Part shown: piece by piece, positions 1 through 8,950 of the stretch
Layout: each line of letters opens with the position of its first letter
How positions within the stretch are numbered: position 1 is the stretch's first letter
NCBI RefSeq assembly: GCF_006716465.1
Contig: NZ_VFPB01000001.1
Span: 902,983 to 966,982, forward strand
Reading direction: 5' to 3'
Length of the DNA: 64,000 nucleotides
DNA from: Pseudoxanthomonas sp. 3HH-4
GTDB taxonomy: Bacteria; Pseudomonadota; Gammaproteobacteria; Xanthomonadales; Xanthomonadaceae
Notes under the pieces: model-generated
The model's input: the letters and a program-made list of their open reading frames with translations, nothing else
Database searches by the model: none
Told to the model about the DNA's origin: nothing
Program-made: the position numbers and the translations under genes

Positions 1-907
1 TGGGTGCATCGCGGCCGAGCAGGTAGCGCGCGGGATTGCCTTCGAGGCGGTCGCTGACGCGACGCAGGTCGCGCACCAGGCCCCGCAGTTCGGTGAGGGT
101 GGGGCCGAGCTGGCCGAGGCCGTCGCTGGCGAAGCTGTTGATGGCGGCGCGGTTCTCGCCGAGGATCGCGTCCGCATTGCCGGCGGCCGAATCGAGCTTG
201 GCCAGTGTGGTTTCCAGCTTGTCCAGGATGCCGGGCAATTCCTGCACCAGGTTCTTGTCCAGCCGCTCGATGGCGCCATTGGTGGTGACGAGCGTCTTGT
301 CCAGGTTCTGAGCCGCATCGCGGGCGCTGGTGATCAGCGACTCCAGTCCATCCTCGCGGCTGGCCAGCGAATTGCTCATCGTTTCCAGGTTGGCCAGCGT
401 GGTGGTGATGCTGGCGACGTTCTTGTCGCTCAGTGCCTGGTCCAGGCGCTCGACGATGCGGTTGGCGGTGTCGGTGATGTTCTGCAGCGCCGAAGGTGCG
501 GTCTGGATCACTGGGGCTTCGCGCGTGTCCACGCTGGTCAGCGTCGGCGCCTGCGGGGTGCCGCCGCTGAGCTGGATGATGGTCGGGCCGGTCAGGCTGG
601 TGATCGCCAGCTTGGCGCGGGTGTCGGTCTTCACGGGGGTGTACGACTCCACACGGATGCGCGCGATCACCTGCCGCGGATCGTTCGGGGCGAGCGAGAG
701 TTTGGTGATGGAACCGACCGCGATGCCGTTGTACTGCACCGGGCTGCCGACGGTGAGGCCGGTCACTGCTTCGCGGAACACCACCTGGTATTCCTGCCAG
801 GTGCGCTCGGACGAGTACTTTGCCGCCCACAGGCCGAACAGCAGCAGCGCGGCGGCGATGATGAGGGTGAAGGCCCCGATGAGGACGTAGTTGGCGCGTG
901 TTTCCAT
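1..907 (-). CDS. mlaD: MlaD-family (MCE domain) lipid-transport protein, 3' end cut by window edge
   Basis: The reading frame opens with ATG at 907 and stays open to base 1, giving 302 codons without a stop, so the C-terminus lies outside the window. The product starts METRANYVLIGAFTLIIAAA, a single N-terminal membrane anchor, followed by an MCE-type beta domain (about residues 35-115, with SPVQYNGIAVG and GPTIIQLSGG) and then a long helical region rich in Leu, Asp and Thr. MCE proteins of this type carry phospholipids across the periplasm as part of Mla-like ABC systems. The gene begins 3 nt after the mlaF stop, so it is the third member of an mlaE-mlaF-mlaD operon. Family and operon role are firm; the exact substrate is not shown. 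Confidence 0.9.
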   Translation of the reverse strand, partial: METRANYVLIGAFTLIIAAALLLFGLWAAKYSSERTWQEYQVVFREAVTGLTVGSPVQYNGIAVGSITKLSLAPNDPRQVIARIRVESYTPVKTDTRAKLAITSLTGPTIIQLSGGTPQAPTLTSVDTREAPVIQTAPSALQNITDTANRIVERLDQALSDKNVASITTTLANLETMSNSLASREDGLESLITSARDAAQNLDKTLVTTNGAIERLDKNLVQELPGILDKLETTLAKLDSAAGNADAILGENRAAINSFASDGLGQLGPTLTELRGLVRDLRRVSDRLEGNPARYLLGRDAP

Positions 908-910
908 GGA

Positions 911-1720
911 TCAGACCGCCGTTTGCGATTGAAGGGGCCCGGAGGCCTGCTGTCCGTCGCGCGCGGCGCGCGCGCGGGGACCGTGGAAGTATTCCTGCAC
1001 CCAGGGGTGGTCGAAGCGCTCGACCTCTGGCAGTGGCGCCACCGTGATCACCCGCTGGTCGGCCAGCACCGCCACGCGGTCGCAGATCGCGTACAGCGTG
1101 TCCAGGTCGTGGGTGATGAGGAAGACGGTCAGGCCGAGCGCTTCCTGCAGCGTCTTGATCAGTCGATCGAATGCGGCGGCGCCGATGGGGTCCAGGCCGG
1201 CGGTGGGTTCGTCGAGGAAAAGCAGCGGCGGATCCAGCGCGAGCGCACGCGCCAGGCCCGCGCGCTTGCGCATGCCGCCTGACAGCTGTGATGGCAGCTT
1301 GTTGAGCGCATCCGCAGGCAGGCCGGCCAGCTTGACCTTCAGCAGTGCCAGTTCGTAGCGCCAGCTGTCCGGGAGTTCGGGATGATGTTCCTTGAGCGGC
1401 ACCTGCACGTTCTCGCCCACGGTCAGCGACGAGAACAGGGCACCGTCCTGGAACAGCACGCCGGTGTTGCGCTCGATGTGCTGGCGCGCGACGGGATCTT
1501 CCGAGCGTGCATCCTCACCGAGCACGGTGATCTGCCCTTCGTCGGGTTGGCGCAGTCCCAGGATCGAGCGCATCAGTACCGACTTGCCGGTGCCGGAACC
1601 GCCGACCACGCCAAGGATTTCGCCACGGCGCACTTCCAGATCGAGGCCTTCGTGCACGGTCTGTTCGCCGAAGCGGTTGACCAGCCCGCGCACCTGGATG
1701 ATGGGGGATTCGTCGGTCAT
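911..1720 (-). CDS. mlaF: MlaF-type ABC transporter ATPase
   Basis: This 269-residue protein is an ABC ATPase. Walker A GGSGTGKS is at residues 40-47, the signature LSGGM at 146-150 and Walker B LLFLDEP at 166-172, followed by a switch His in FLITHD. It is the energy-coupling subunit of a lipid ABC transporter and should sit on the cytoplasmic face of the permease encoded just upstream. The start ATG is 6 nt after the mlaE stop and the mlaD start is 3 nt after its own stop, so the three genes are almost certainly one transcript. The length is normal for MlaF, with a short Ala/Gln-rich tail. Confidence 0.95.
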   Translation of the reverse strand: MTDESPIIQVRGLVNRFGEQTVHEGLDLEVRRGEILGVVGGSGTGKSVLMRSILGLRQPDEGQITVLGEDARSEDPVARQHIERNTGVLFQDGALFSSLTVGENVQVPLKEHHPELPDSWRYELALLKVKLAGLPADALNKLPSQLSGGMRKRAGLARALALDPPLLFLDEPTAGLDPIGAAAFDRLIKTLQEALGLTVFLITHDLDTLYAICDRVAVLADQRVITVAPLPEVERFDHPWVQEYFHGPRARAARDGQQASGPLQSQTAV

Positions 1721-1726
1721 GCGCCG

Positions 1727-2842
1727 TCACCAGTCCATGTGCATGAACCACAACGCGGCCAGCGCGTCGATGATGATGACCAGCGAGATCGTCTGCACCA
1801 CGCTGGTCGTGGTGCGCTCGCCTACCGACTGCGCGGTGCCTTCCACGCGCAGGCCCTCCAGACAGCCGATCAGGCCGATCACCAGCGCGAACACCGGCGC
1901 CTTCGACAGGCCCACCAGGAAATGCTTCACCTCGATGGTGTCGTGCATGCGCGCGATGTACATCTGCGGGGGAATGCCGAGGTCGAACGCGCCGACAGTG
2001 ACGCCGCCGGCCAAGCCGGCCATCATCGAGATGAAGGTCAGCAGCGGCAGCATCACCAGCAGGGCGATCAGGCGCGGGATCACCAACAGGTCGATCGGGT
2101 CCAGGCCGAGCGTGCGGATCGCATCGATCTCCTCGCGGCTCTTCATCGCGCCGATCTGCGCGGTGAACGCCGACGCGGTGCGGCCGGCGAGCACGATGGC
2201 AGTCATCAGCACGGCGAACTCACGCAGGAACGCGATGCTGACCAGTTCCACCACGTAGATCTCCGCGCCGAAATCGCGCAGCACAGTGGAGCCGAGGAAC
2301 GCGATCACCGCGCCCACCATGTAGGACAACAGGATCACCAGCGGCACCGCATCCAGGCCAACGGCTTCCATGTGCGCCACGGTGGCGGTGGGGCGGAAGC
2401 GGCGCGGTTCCTTCACCATGCGCACCAGCTTGACCAGGTTTTCGCCGGTGAAACTGAGCAGGGCGACGATCTCCTGCTTGTTTTCGTGCACGCGGTAGCC
2501 GAGGCGGGACAGCGCGGCGAGGAAACCGTAGTCGCGCTTGCGGGGCGGCCGGTCGTCGGCCACGTCTTCGATGGTGCTGACCAGCGCCTGGTGATCCTGG
2601 CGGAATTCGATATCCGACGGGTCCATGCCGCGACGCTTGGCGAAGCGCAACAGTTGCAGCACGCCGGCCGAATCGATGCGGTTGATCGCGGTCGCATCGA
2701 GCCGGTTGATGGCGTCGGGCAGCGTCTTGAGCTGTTCCGCCACCGTCAGCGCGCTGGCCAGCGTCCAGTCACCCGCCAGCTTCACGCGCTGGGGGTCACC
2801 GGGGTCGGCTTCGTACTGCGGGCGGGCAAGGGTGGGGGTCAT
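1727..2842 (-). CDS. mlaE: MlaE-type permease with N-terminal STAS (MlaB-like) domain
   Basis: The product has 371 residues, about 100 longer than E. coli MlaE. The extra N-terminal part (about residues 15-105) looks like a STAS domain: VKLAGDWTLASALTVAEQL, then DATAINRIDSAGVLQLLRFA, which matches the strand-helix pattern with the conserved DSAG loop. The C-terminal 260 residues are a MlaE permease with about five membrane segments and the coupling-helix sequence REEIDAIRTLG. In E. coli the STAS partner MlaB is a separate protein, so this is a fusion. Its ATG overlaps the TGA of the upstream EamA gene (ATGA), which suggests translational coupling. Confidence 0.92.
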   Translation of the reverse strand: MTPTLARPQYEADPGDPQRVKLAGDWTLASALTVAEQLKTLPDAINRLDATAINRIDSAGVLQLLRFAKRRGMDPSDIEFRQDHQALVSTIEDVADDRPPRKRDYGFLAALSRLGYRVHENKQEIVALLSFTGENLVKLVRMVKEPRRFRPTATVAHMEAVGLDAVPLVILLSYMVGAVIAFLGSTVLRDFGAEIYVVELVSIAFLREFAVLMTAIVLAGRTASAFTAQIGAMKSREEIDAIRTLGLDPIDLLVIPRLIALLVMLPLLTFISMMAGLAGGVTVGAFDLGIPPQMYIARMHDTIEVKHFLVGLSKAPVFALVIGLIGCLEGLRVEGTAQSVGERTTTSVVQTISLVIIIDALAALWFMHMDW

Positions 2843-3747
2843 GGCGTCGCTCGGCCAAGGAGCATACAGGCTATCCCACTGAACGTGAGCAGCACGCCTG
2901 CGAACGCGCGACGGCCCATGGGTTCACGTAGCCACAGGGCGGCGAGCACGACGAGGAAGACCGAGGCGGATTCATTGAGAATGGCGGCCACGGAGGCCGA
3001 GGTGAACTTGTAGCCGCCCAGCCACAGCACCATCGACAGGCCCTGGCCCACCAGGGCCGCCAGCACCAGCCGATGCCAGGCGACATCGCCTGGCACGAAG
3101 TGCATGCGCTGGCGCATGGAGGGCAGCGATGCAAGGAACAGCAGTCCGACCATCGCGCCGCACAGGCGCAGCAGCGTCACCCACAACAAGGGCTGCGTCT
3201 CCAGAGTGCGTTTCACCATCACGATGGCGATCGCCATCAGTGCGATCGCTAGCACGCCCAGCAGGATGCCGCGAAGCGTGTGTGCGGGGCGTACCGCCCG
3301 CATGCGTGCCGGCATGCTGACCAGCAGCACGCCTCCCGCCACCAACAGGAAGCCCAGCCATTGCAAGCCGCCGAGGCGTTCGTCCAGGAACACGAACCCC
3401 AGCAGCAACACCAGCGGGCTGTAGAGATTGCCGATGACGCCCATGCGGCCGGCACCGAGTTCGTTGAGCGCGCGGAAATACAGCGTGTCCGCCAGCGCGA
3501 TGCCGATCACGCCGCTCGCCAGGACGAGGAGCAGCTCGCGCACCGGCATCGAGGGCCAGGCACCCGCGTACAGCGGCAGCGCCACCGGCGCCAGCAGGCA
3601 CAGCACCAGTCCGTTCTTGAGCAGGTTGAGGGTGAGCGGAGGCAGGTGCGCGCCCAGTTGCCTCGCCAGGATCACGCCCACCGCCCACGCGGCGGCACTG
3701 CCCAGCGCCATCGCTTCGCCGATTCCCACCTTGCCCCCTGGCCACAT
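2839..3747 (-). CDS. EamA/DMT-superfamily transporter
   Basis: With ATG at 3747 the protein has 302 residues and about ten membrane segments arranged as two EamA repeats. The first begins at MALGSAAAWAVGVILARQLG and the second around residue 158 (RGILLGVLAIALMAIAIVM). The frame extends further upstream, but that part has no membrane character and would overlap the divergent gene at 3772, so I chose the start that opens on the first transmembrane helix. ATG 3711 is an alternative. EamA proteins export small metabolites; the substrate cannot be predicted. The stop overlaps the mlaE start by ATGA, so it may share a transcript with the mla genes without a functional link. Confidence 0.85.
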   Translation of the reverse strand: MWPGGKVGIGEAMALGSAAAWAVGVILARQLGAHLPPLTLNLLKNGLVLCLLAPVALPLYAGAWPSMPVRELLLVLASGVIGIALADTLYFRALNELGAGRMGVIGNLYSPLVLLLGFVFLDERLGGLQWLGFLLVAGGVLLVSMPARMRAVRPAHTLRGILLGVLAIALMAIAIVMVKRTLETQPLLWVTLLRLCGAMVGLLFLASLPSMRQRMHFVPGDVAWHRLVLAALVGQGLSMVLWLGGYKFTSASVAAILNESASVFLVVLAALWLREPMGRRAFAGVLLTFSGIACMLLGRATP

Positions 3748-3771
3748 CGTCGATGCGTAGTGTAAGCAGGG

Positions 3772-5061
3772 ATGCGTGAAGTCACCGGATGGGACTTGGG
3801 CGATACTGTGCCGATGGCCGACGACATGCTTATTACTGCCACCTACGCCCAACGCATCGCCTTCGTGTGCGAGATCGCCGGGCGCCTGCACAGCTACGGC
3901 ACCACAGCGCAGCGGCTGGAGGGTACGGTAGTAGGCTTGTCCCAGCGCCTCGGCCTGGATTGCGAGCCGTGGTCGAATCCGACGGGCCTGATCCTGAGTT
4001 TCAGCGATCCCGCGCGCCCACTGGGGGCCAGTGACAGTACCCGCGTCATCCGTCTGGCGCCGGGTGAAACAGACCTGCACAAGCTCAGCGAAGCCGACCG
4101 CATCGCCGATGCGGTGTCGTCCGGCCAGATGAGCATCGCCCAGGGCCACACCGCGCTGCGCGCGCTGGACCGCAAACCGAGCGTGCGGTGGCGGGCGATG
4201 CAGATCTTCGCCTCCGGGCTAGCGGCAGCTGCCGTGGCCGGCCTGTGGCGGCTGCCGTGGCTGGATATCGCCACCGCGGGGCTGATCGGCCTGATCATCG
4301 GATTGCTGGGCGAATGGATCGCGCGGCGCCCGCAAATGAAGGAGGCCAGCGATGCGATTTCGGCGCTGGTCGCCGGCTTCGTGGCGATCCTGGTGGCCAA
4401 CTTCATCGCGCCGCTGAACCTCAACACGGTGATCATCGCCTCGCTGATCGTGCTGCTGCCCGGCATGGCGCTGACCAATGCGGTAAACGAACTGACCAGC
4501 CAGCACCTGGTATCCGGCGTGGCGCGGTTCGCGGGCGCACTGGCGACGGTGCTCAAGCTGACCGTGGGCAGCATGATCGCGGTGACGCTGGCGCAGTTGC
4601 TGGGCCTGTATCCGGACGTGCGCGCCTCGCGACCGCAACCGGAATGGGTGGAGTGGGGCGCGATGGTGGTGGCCGCCTATGCCTTCGCCGTGTTGTTCAA
4701 GGCGCACCGTCGCGACTATTTCTGGGTGATGGCCGCCGCCATTGCCGGTTACAGCATCTCGCGTTACGCGGGCCAGGCGTGGGGCGTACCGGTCGGCATC
4801 TTCCTTTCGGCGCTGACGCTGACGGCGGCAGGCAACGCCTTCGCGCGCTGGGCCAACCGGCCGGGCGCGCTGATTCGCGTACCCGGCATCCTCATGCTGG
4901 TGCCGGGCAGCACCAGCCTGCGCGGGCTGCTGACGCTGGTGCAGCAGCAGGACGTGGGCGTGGGCCAGTCCGCCTTGCTGGCGGTCACCAACGTGGTGAT
5001 GGCGCTGATCGCCGGCCTGCTGTTCGGCAACCTGCTGATCTCCTCGCGCAAGAATCTCTGA
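3772..5061 (+). CDS. ThrE-family threonine/serine exporter-like membrane protein
   Basis: The 429-residue product has a soluble N-terminal part (residues 15-130, including HSYGTTAQRLEGTV) and then about ten membrane helices, the layout of the fused ThrE (DUF1212 plus ThrE_2) family that exports threonine and serine. The conserved loop NFIAPLNLNTVIIASLIVLLPG and the late GILMLVPGSTSLRGLL are visible. The start is uncertain: ATG 3772 has only a weak AGGG directly before it, and ATG 3814 (MADDMLITATYAQ) or 3826 would also give a complete protein. It is divergent from the EamA gene and ends at a terminator shared with the H-NS gene. Physiological substrate is inferred from the family only. Confidence 0.85.
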   Translation: MREVTGWDLGDTVPMADDMLITATYAQRIAFVCEIAGRLHSYGTTAQRLEGTVVGLSQRLGLDCEPWSNPTGLILSFSDPARPLGASDSTRVIRLAPGETDLHKLSEADRIADAVSSGQMSIAQGHTALRALDRKPSVRWRAMQIFASGLAAAAVAGLWRLPWLDIATAGLIGLIIGLLGEWIARRPQMKEASDAISALVAGFVAILVANFIAPLNLNTVIIASLIVLLPGMALTNAVNELTSQHLVSGVARFAGALATVLKLTVGSMIAVTLAQLLGLYPDVRASRPQPEWVEWGAMVVAAYAFAVLFKAHRRDYFWVMAAAIAGYSISRYAGQAWGVPVGIFLSALTLTAAGNAFARWANRPGALIRVPGILMLVPGSTSLRGLLTLVQQQDVGVGQSALLAVTNVVMALIAGLLFGNLLISSRKNL

Positions 5062-5072
5062 AGCGCGCAAAA

Positions 5073-5102
5073 GAAAACGGGAGGCCATTGCCTCCCGTTT
5101 TC
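5073..5102. terminator. Bidirectional intrinsic terminator
   Basis: A perfect 13-bp stem (5073-5085 against 5090-5102) with a 4-nt loop lies between two converging genes. The ends of the stem are A-rich on the left and T-rich on the right, so it supplies a U-tract in both directions and should serve both the ThrE-type gene and the H-NS-like gene. Confidence 0.9.
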
Positions 5103-5121
5103 TCGATTGCGACGATGGCAA

Positions 5122-5490
5122 TTACTTCTTCTTGATCAGGAAGTCGTCCGCCTTCTTGCCCTTGGCGATCAGCGCGGCCATCCAGCGCGGGTGCTTGCCG
5201 CGGCCGGTCCACGTTTCCTTCGGGTTGGCCGGGTTGCGGTACTTCGGCGCGACCTTGCCCAGCTTCTTGCCTGCGCGTGGGCCGGGTTTCGCAGCCGCCT
5301 TGGCGGGACGCGTGCCCCCCATGCCGAACAGCTCCTCAAGCGTATAGCCCTCGGCCTTGGCGAACTTGGTGATCTTGCTGCGGATGGTGGCAATGGGTGT
5401 GCGCTTGGCCAGCTTGGTCTGCTGTTCCTTGGCCTTGGCGATCAGGGCGCCAAGTTCCTTGGCGGACAGGTTACGCAGGTCGATCGACAT
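5122..5490 (-). CDS. H-NS-family histone-like DNA-binding protein
   Basis: Starting at ATG 5490, the product has 122 residues. The N-terminal half is helical (LSAKELGALIAKAKEQQTKL), followed by a basic Ala/Pro/Lys linker and the C-terminal motif TWTGRGKHPRWMAALIAKGK, the DNA-binding core of the H-NS family (TWTGRGxxPxW). Such proteins silence AT-rich or horizontally acquired DNA. A TTG one codon earlier is in frame, but GGAG at the usual distance favours ATG 5490. A promoter-like pair sits upstream (5540-5569) and the gene ends at the shared terminator. It is monocistronic. Confidence 0.93.
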   Translation of the reverse strand: MSIDLRNLSAKELGALIAKAKEQQTKLAKRTPIATIRSKITKFAKAEGYTLEELFGMGGTRPAKAAAKPGPRAGKKLGKVAPKYRNPANPKETWTGRGKHPRWMAALIAKGKKADDFLIKKK

Positions 5491-5539
5491 CAACTATCTC
5501 CAGTCAGGAAGGGGAAAGCCCATCCTTGGCGGTGTCCCG

Positions 5540-5569
5540 ATGATAATGGACGAGTTAATGGCGGCACAA
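5540..5569 (-). promoter_or_regulatory. Candidate sigma-70 promoter of the H-NS-like gene
   Basis: On the minus strand, TATCAT (5540-5545) matches the -10 consensus at 5 of 6 positions and TTGTGC (5564-5569) matches the first three bases of the -35 consensus, with an 18-nt spacer. It lies about 50 nt upstream of the start codon. This is a sequence match only. Confidence 0.45.
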
Positions 5570-5578
5570 ATCACACCG

Positions 5579-5609
5579 AGCGTGGGCGCCGCTCGTCAGC
5601 GCCCACGCT
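5579..5609 (-). terminator. Hairpin downstream of proS
   Basis: An 11-bp perfect stem (5579-5589 with 5599-5609) and a 9-nt loop begins 13 nt past the proS stop. The T-content after the stem on the minus strand is modest, so termination may be inefficient. Confidence 0.6.
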
Positions 5610-5621
5610 TGCAGCGCACGA

Positions 5622-7322
5622 TCAACCCCGCAGGCGCGCCAACAGTTCGTCGCGACCGATGTTCTCGGCCTCCGCCGCCCGGCGCGCGCGATATTCGAAC
5701 GTGCCCGCCGCCAGCCCGCGTTCGGACACCACCACGCGGTGTGGAATGCCGATCAGTTCGATGTCGGCGAACATCGCGCCGGGACGCAGGCCACGGTCGT
5801 CCAGCACCGCTTCGATGCCGGCGGCCTGCAACTCGTCGAGCAGCGCTTCGGCAGCACTGTTCACTGTGGCGTCGTTCTTCGGATTGATCATGCACACGGC
5901 CACCGTCCACGGCGCCATCGGCACGGGCCAGATGATGCCGTTGGCATCGTGGTTCTGTTCGATCGCTGCAGCCACGATGCGCGACACGCCGATGCCATAG
6001 CAGCCCATCGCGGGCGTGGCGGCCTTGCCGGTCTCGTCCAGCACGGTGAACTTCATCGCTTCGCTGTACTTGCGGCCGAGCTGGAACACATGGCCCACCT
6101 CGATGCCGCGGACGATGCGGATTTCGCCACCATCGGCGGCCCTGTCGCCTTCCACCACGTCGCGGATGTCGGCCACGGTCTCCGGTTCGGGCAGGTCGCG
6201 GCCCCAGTTGACGCCGGCGAGGTGGAAGCCAGCCTCGTTGGCGCCGACGACGAAATCCGCCATCGCCGCCACGTCGCGGTCGGCCACTACGCGGATCGCC
6301 TGCTTCGCGCCGATCGGGCCGAGGAAGCCCGGCTCGCTGCCCAGGTGGGCGAGGATCTCGGCCTCCGTCGCCAGGCGGTAGTCGGCCATGCCGGCGACCT
6401 TGCCCAGCTTGATCTCGTTGACGGCGTGGTCGCCACGCACCAGCGCCAGCACGAAGCCGGCGTCGGTCATGACGGCCACGGACTTCACCGTCCGCTGCAG
6501 AGGAATGCCGAGCAGCGCGGCGACGTCCTCGCAGGTTTTCTGCGTGGGCGTGGCGACCTTGTTCATCGCTTCCGACGCGGCCGCGCGCGGGCCCGGCGCG
6601 GCCGCCTGCGCGGCTTCGACATTCGCGGCGTAGTCGGACCCGGTGGAGAACGCGATGGCGTCCTCGCCAGAATCCGCCAGCACGTGGAACTCCTGCGAGG
6701 CATCGCCGCCGATGGCGCCGCTGTCGGCCTGCACCGCGCGGAAGTCCAGCCCCAGGCGGGTGAAGATGCGTGTGTACGCCGCATGCATGTTGCGGTATTC
6801 GCGCACCAGGTCCTCGTCGGTGATGTGGAACGAGTAGGCATCCTTCATCACGAACTCGCGCGCGCGCATCACGCCGAAACGCGGGCGGATCTCGTCACGG
6901 AACTTGGTCTGGATCTGGTAGAAGTTGACCGGCAGCTGCTTGTAGCTCGACAGCTCCTGGCGCGCGAAGTCGGTGACGGCTTCCTCGGCCGTGGGGCTGT
7001 AGCAGAAGTGCTGTTCCTTGCGGTCGGTGATCTTCAACAACTGGCCGCCGAACTTCTCCCACCGGCCCGTCTCTTCCCACAGCTCGCGCGGCTGGATGGT
7101 CGGCATGATCATCTCGATCGCGCCGGCATGGTTCATTTCCTCGCGCACCACGGTCTCCACCTTGCGCAGCACGCGCAGGCCCAGCGGCGACCAGGTGTAC
7201 AGGCCGGCGGCCAGCTTGCGGATCATGCCGGCGCGCAGCATCAGCTGGTGGCTGACCAGTTCGGCGTCGGCCGGGGTTTCCTTGGTGGTGCGGAGGTGGA
7301 ACTGCGACAGGCGCATCGGCAT
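5622..7322 (-). CDS. proS: Prolyl-tRNA synthetase
   Basis: The 566-residue protein is a class II prolyl-tRNA synthetase of the bacterial type. It starts [23 protein letters not shown] 7316 (MRLSQ) is an equally good start. Motif 2 is [20 protein letters not shown] with DAYSFH after it, and motif 3 is the late [13 protein letters not shown]. Between motifs 2 and 3 lies the long insertion (about residues 225-400) with [20 protein letters not shown] and [17 protein letters not shown], the cis-editing INS domain that clears Ala-tRNA(Pro). Length is normal for the family. It charges tRNA-Pro in the cytoplasm. The gene stands alone; a hairpin follows the stop. Confidence 0.98.
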   Translation of the reverse strand: MPMRLSQFHLRTTKETPADAELVSHQLMLRAGMIRKLAAGLYTWSPLGLRVLRKVETVVREEMNHAGAIEMIMPTIQPRELWEETGRWEKFGGQLLKITDRKEQHFCYSPTAEEAVTDFARQELSSYKQLPVNFYQIQTKFRDEIRPRFGVMRAREFVMKDAYSFHITDEDLVREYRNMHAAYTRIFTRLGLDFRAVQADSGAIGGDASQEFHVLADSGEDAIAFSTGSDYAANVEAAQAAAPGPRAAASEAMNKVATPTQKTCEDVAALLGIPLQRTVKSVAVMTDAGFVLALVRGDHAVNEIKLGKVAGMADYRLATEAEILAHLGSEPGFLGPIGAKQAIRVVADRDVAAMADFVVGANEAGFHLAGVNWGRDLPEPETVADIRDVVEGDRAADGGEIRIVRGIEVGHVFQLGRKYSEAMKFTVLDETGKAATPAMGCYGIGVSRIVAAAIEQNHDANGIIWPVPMAPWTVAVCMINPKNDATVNSAAEALLDELQAAGIEAVLDDRGLRPGAMFADIELIGIPHRVVVSERGLAAGTFEYRARRAAEAENIGRDELLARLRG

Positions 7323-7387
7323 GGGGATCCGGGAGGGACGAACCGCCTATTTTGCCAGCGTTGGACGCACCCCGGGGCGGTGACGGG

Positions 7388-7675
7388 TCAATCCGCGTCG
7401 GTCGCCACGTCCCCACTTACGCGGATGCTGGCCGGGGCTTCGCGGTCGATGCGCTCGAAGCGACGGTCCTTTGGAGGCTGCTCGGTGATCTGCAGTACAC
7501 CGGCATCGTCGCGCCAGCGATACAGCGAGGGGCGGGCGTCGCGAGCCTGGGCAGCGGCCGCCTGGTCCGCGCGGGCCTGCTTGCGTGCCCCGGCATCCGG
7601 TGATTCGCGGGCCAGCCACCAGGCCACGCCAGCGCCCAGTGCCACGCCCGCCACGATGGCCAGCCAGGCGCGCAC
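7388..7675 (-). CDS. Small membrane-anchored DUF4124-type protein
   Basis: The 95-residue product has one N-terminal membrane segment (MRAWLAIVAGVALGAGVAWW), a charged spacer and then SLYRWRDDAGVLQITEQPP, the typical DUF4124 sequence (YRWxDxxGxxxxxxxPP). Members are periplasmic or membrane-tethered proteins of unknown function, very common in Xanthomonadaceae. It starts 8 nt after the stop of another DUF4124 gene, so the two form a small operon of likely paralogues. Confidence 0.75.
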   Translation of the reverse strand: MRAWLAIVAGVALGAGVAWWLARESPDAGARKQARADQAAAAQARDARPSLYRWRDDAGVLQITEQPPKDRRFERIDREAPASIRVSGDVATDAD

Positions 7676-7683
7676 GGGAAGGG

Positions 7684-8079
7684 TCAGGCGCCGGCTGCAG
7701 GCTTGCAGTACGCCTTCACGGCGGCTTCGGCCAAGCTCTGCTGGCTGGCACGCCCGGCGTCGTCAAGCGTGGTATCCGGCTTGCCGTCGCCATCGGTGTC
7801 CTGCTGCACGGCGCCCTTGTTGGTGGCCAGGATCTGCAGGTTCATGCGCGCGGTGATGCATTGCGGGTTCTCGACCGACTTGCCGGCGGGCTGCACCTCT
7901 GCCGCCGGGGCGCCGTACTGATTGATGCGCCGGTTCTGCACGGTCTGGTTCGGCGGTGGGCTGTCCGCGTAGTGGGTCACGCCGTTCTTGTCCTTCCACT
8001 GGTAGACCTGCTGGGCCTGCGCGGTGGAGGCGGTTGCCAGGCAGAGCGCCAGCACGGACAGGCAGGGCAGGAGGCGCAT
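7684..8079 (-). CDS. Secreted DUF4124 domain protein
   Basis: With ATG 8079, preceded by GGAG 6-7 nt away, the product has 131 residues. A signal peptide (MRLLPCLSVLALCLATASTA, cleavage after AQA) is followed directly by VYQWKDKNGVTHYADSPPPN, a textbook DUF4124 motif. The rest of the protein (to residue 131) contains one Cys pair (QCITA and YCKPAAG). Function of the family is unknown; a periplasmic location is implied by the signal peptide. It is the first gene of a two-gene unit with the membrane-anchored DUF4124 protein. Confidence 0.8.
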   Translation of the reverse strand: MRLLPCLSVLALCLATASTAQAQQVYQWKDKNGVTHYADSPPPNQTVQNRRINQYGAPAAEVQPAGKSVENPQCITARMNLQILATNKGAVQQDTDGDGKPDTTLDDAGRASQQSLAEAAVKAYCKPAAGA

Positions 8080-8170
8080 GGGAAGCTCCGGATCACGGGA
8101 ACCCTGATTGCAGCACCCCCGGGCCGCGCAGGCAAGCCGGTTGGCGGGGTGCTGGGCTAAACTGCGACCC

Positions 8171-8950
8171 ATGAACGAAATCACGCCGCCCCCGCGCTCC
8201 CGCGGGATTTACCTGCTGCCCAACCTGTTCACCACTGCGGGCCTGTTTGCCGGGTTCTTCGCGATCATCGCCGCGGCCAACGGACAGTTCGTCAACGCCG
8301 CCATCGCGGTGTTCGTCGCGGGCCTGATGGACGGCATCGACGGGCGCGTGGCGCGCCTGACCGGCACCAGCAGCGAGTTCGGCGTGCAGTACGACTCGCT
8401 GGCCGACCTGGTCAGCTTCGGTCTGGCGCCGTCGCTGGTGATGTACCACTGGTCGCTGTCGGCGCTGAAGTTCGACGGCGGCGTGATGGGGCGCGTGGGC
8501 TGGGTGGTGGCATTCCTCTATGCGGCTTGCGCGGCGCTGCGGCTGGCCCGCTTCAATACGCAGGTCGGTACTGTGGACAAGCGCTGGTTCGTCGGCCTGG
8601 CCAGTCCGGCCGCGGCGGGGTTGATGATGTCTTTCGTGTGGGCGTTCGCGGACGGCGAGCTGGGCTGGACCGGGGAGGAGCTGCGCTATGTCGCGCTTGC
8701 GGTCACGCTGGTTGCCGCGCTGTTGATGGTCAGCCGTATCCGCTTCTGGAGCTTCAAGGGCACGGGCGAAGGCGGCGCGAAGGCCGACCGCATTCCGTTC
8801 GTGGTGCTGGCGCTGGTGCCGCTGGTGCTGGCGATCCTGTTCATCGACCTGCCGCGCACGTTGCTGGCCGTGGGCGTCGTCTACGCCTTGTCCGGCCCGG
8901 GTTTCTGGCTATGGCAGCGGATGCGCCGCAACAAGGACGGCGTGGCATGA
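8171..8950 (+). CDS. pssA: CDP-diacylglycerol--serine O-phosphatidyltransferase
   Basis: The 259-residue product (ATG 8171) is an integral-membrane CDP-alcohol phosphatidyltransferase. The catalytic motif is seen as DGIDGRVARLTGTSSEFGVQ followed by YDSLAD, fitting DxxDGxxAR...GxxxDxxxD. About seven or eight membrane helices follow the N-terminal IYLLPNLFTTAGLFAGFFA. The reaction joins CDP-diacylglycerol and serine to phosphatidylserine, the precursor of phosphatidylethanolamine. The length and helices point to the membrane (type II) enzyme rather than the soluble E. coli type. Its stop overlaps the start of the next gene (ATGA), linking it to the holD-like gene and rimI. Confidence 0.93.
   Translation: MNEITPPPRSRGIYLLPNLFTTAGLFAGFFAIIAAANGQFVNAAIAVFVAGLMDGIDGRVARLTGTSSEFGVQYDSLADLVSFGLAPSLVMYHWSLSALKFDGGVMGRVGWVVAFLYAACAALRLARFNTQVGTVDKRWFVGLASPAAAGLMMSFVWAFADGELGWTGEELRYVALAVTLVAALLMVSRIRFWSFKGTGEGGAKADRIPFVVLALVPLVLAILFIDLPRTLLAVGVVYALSGPGFWLWQRMRRNKDGVA

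Noticed and set aside
5739..7856. A 705-codon frame antisense to proS that continues across the two DUF4124 genes
   Set aside because: It overlaps three well supported genes on the other strand and shows no recognisable domain.
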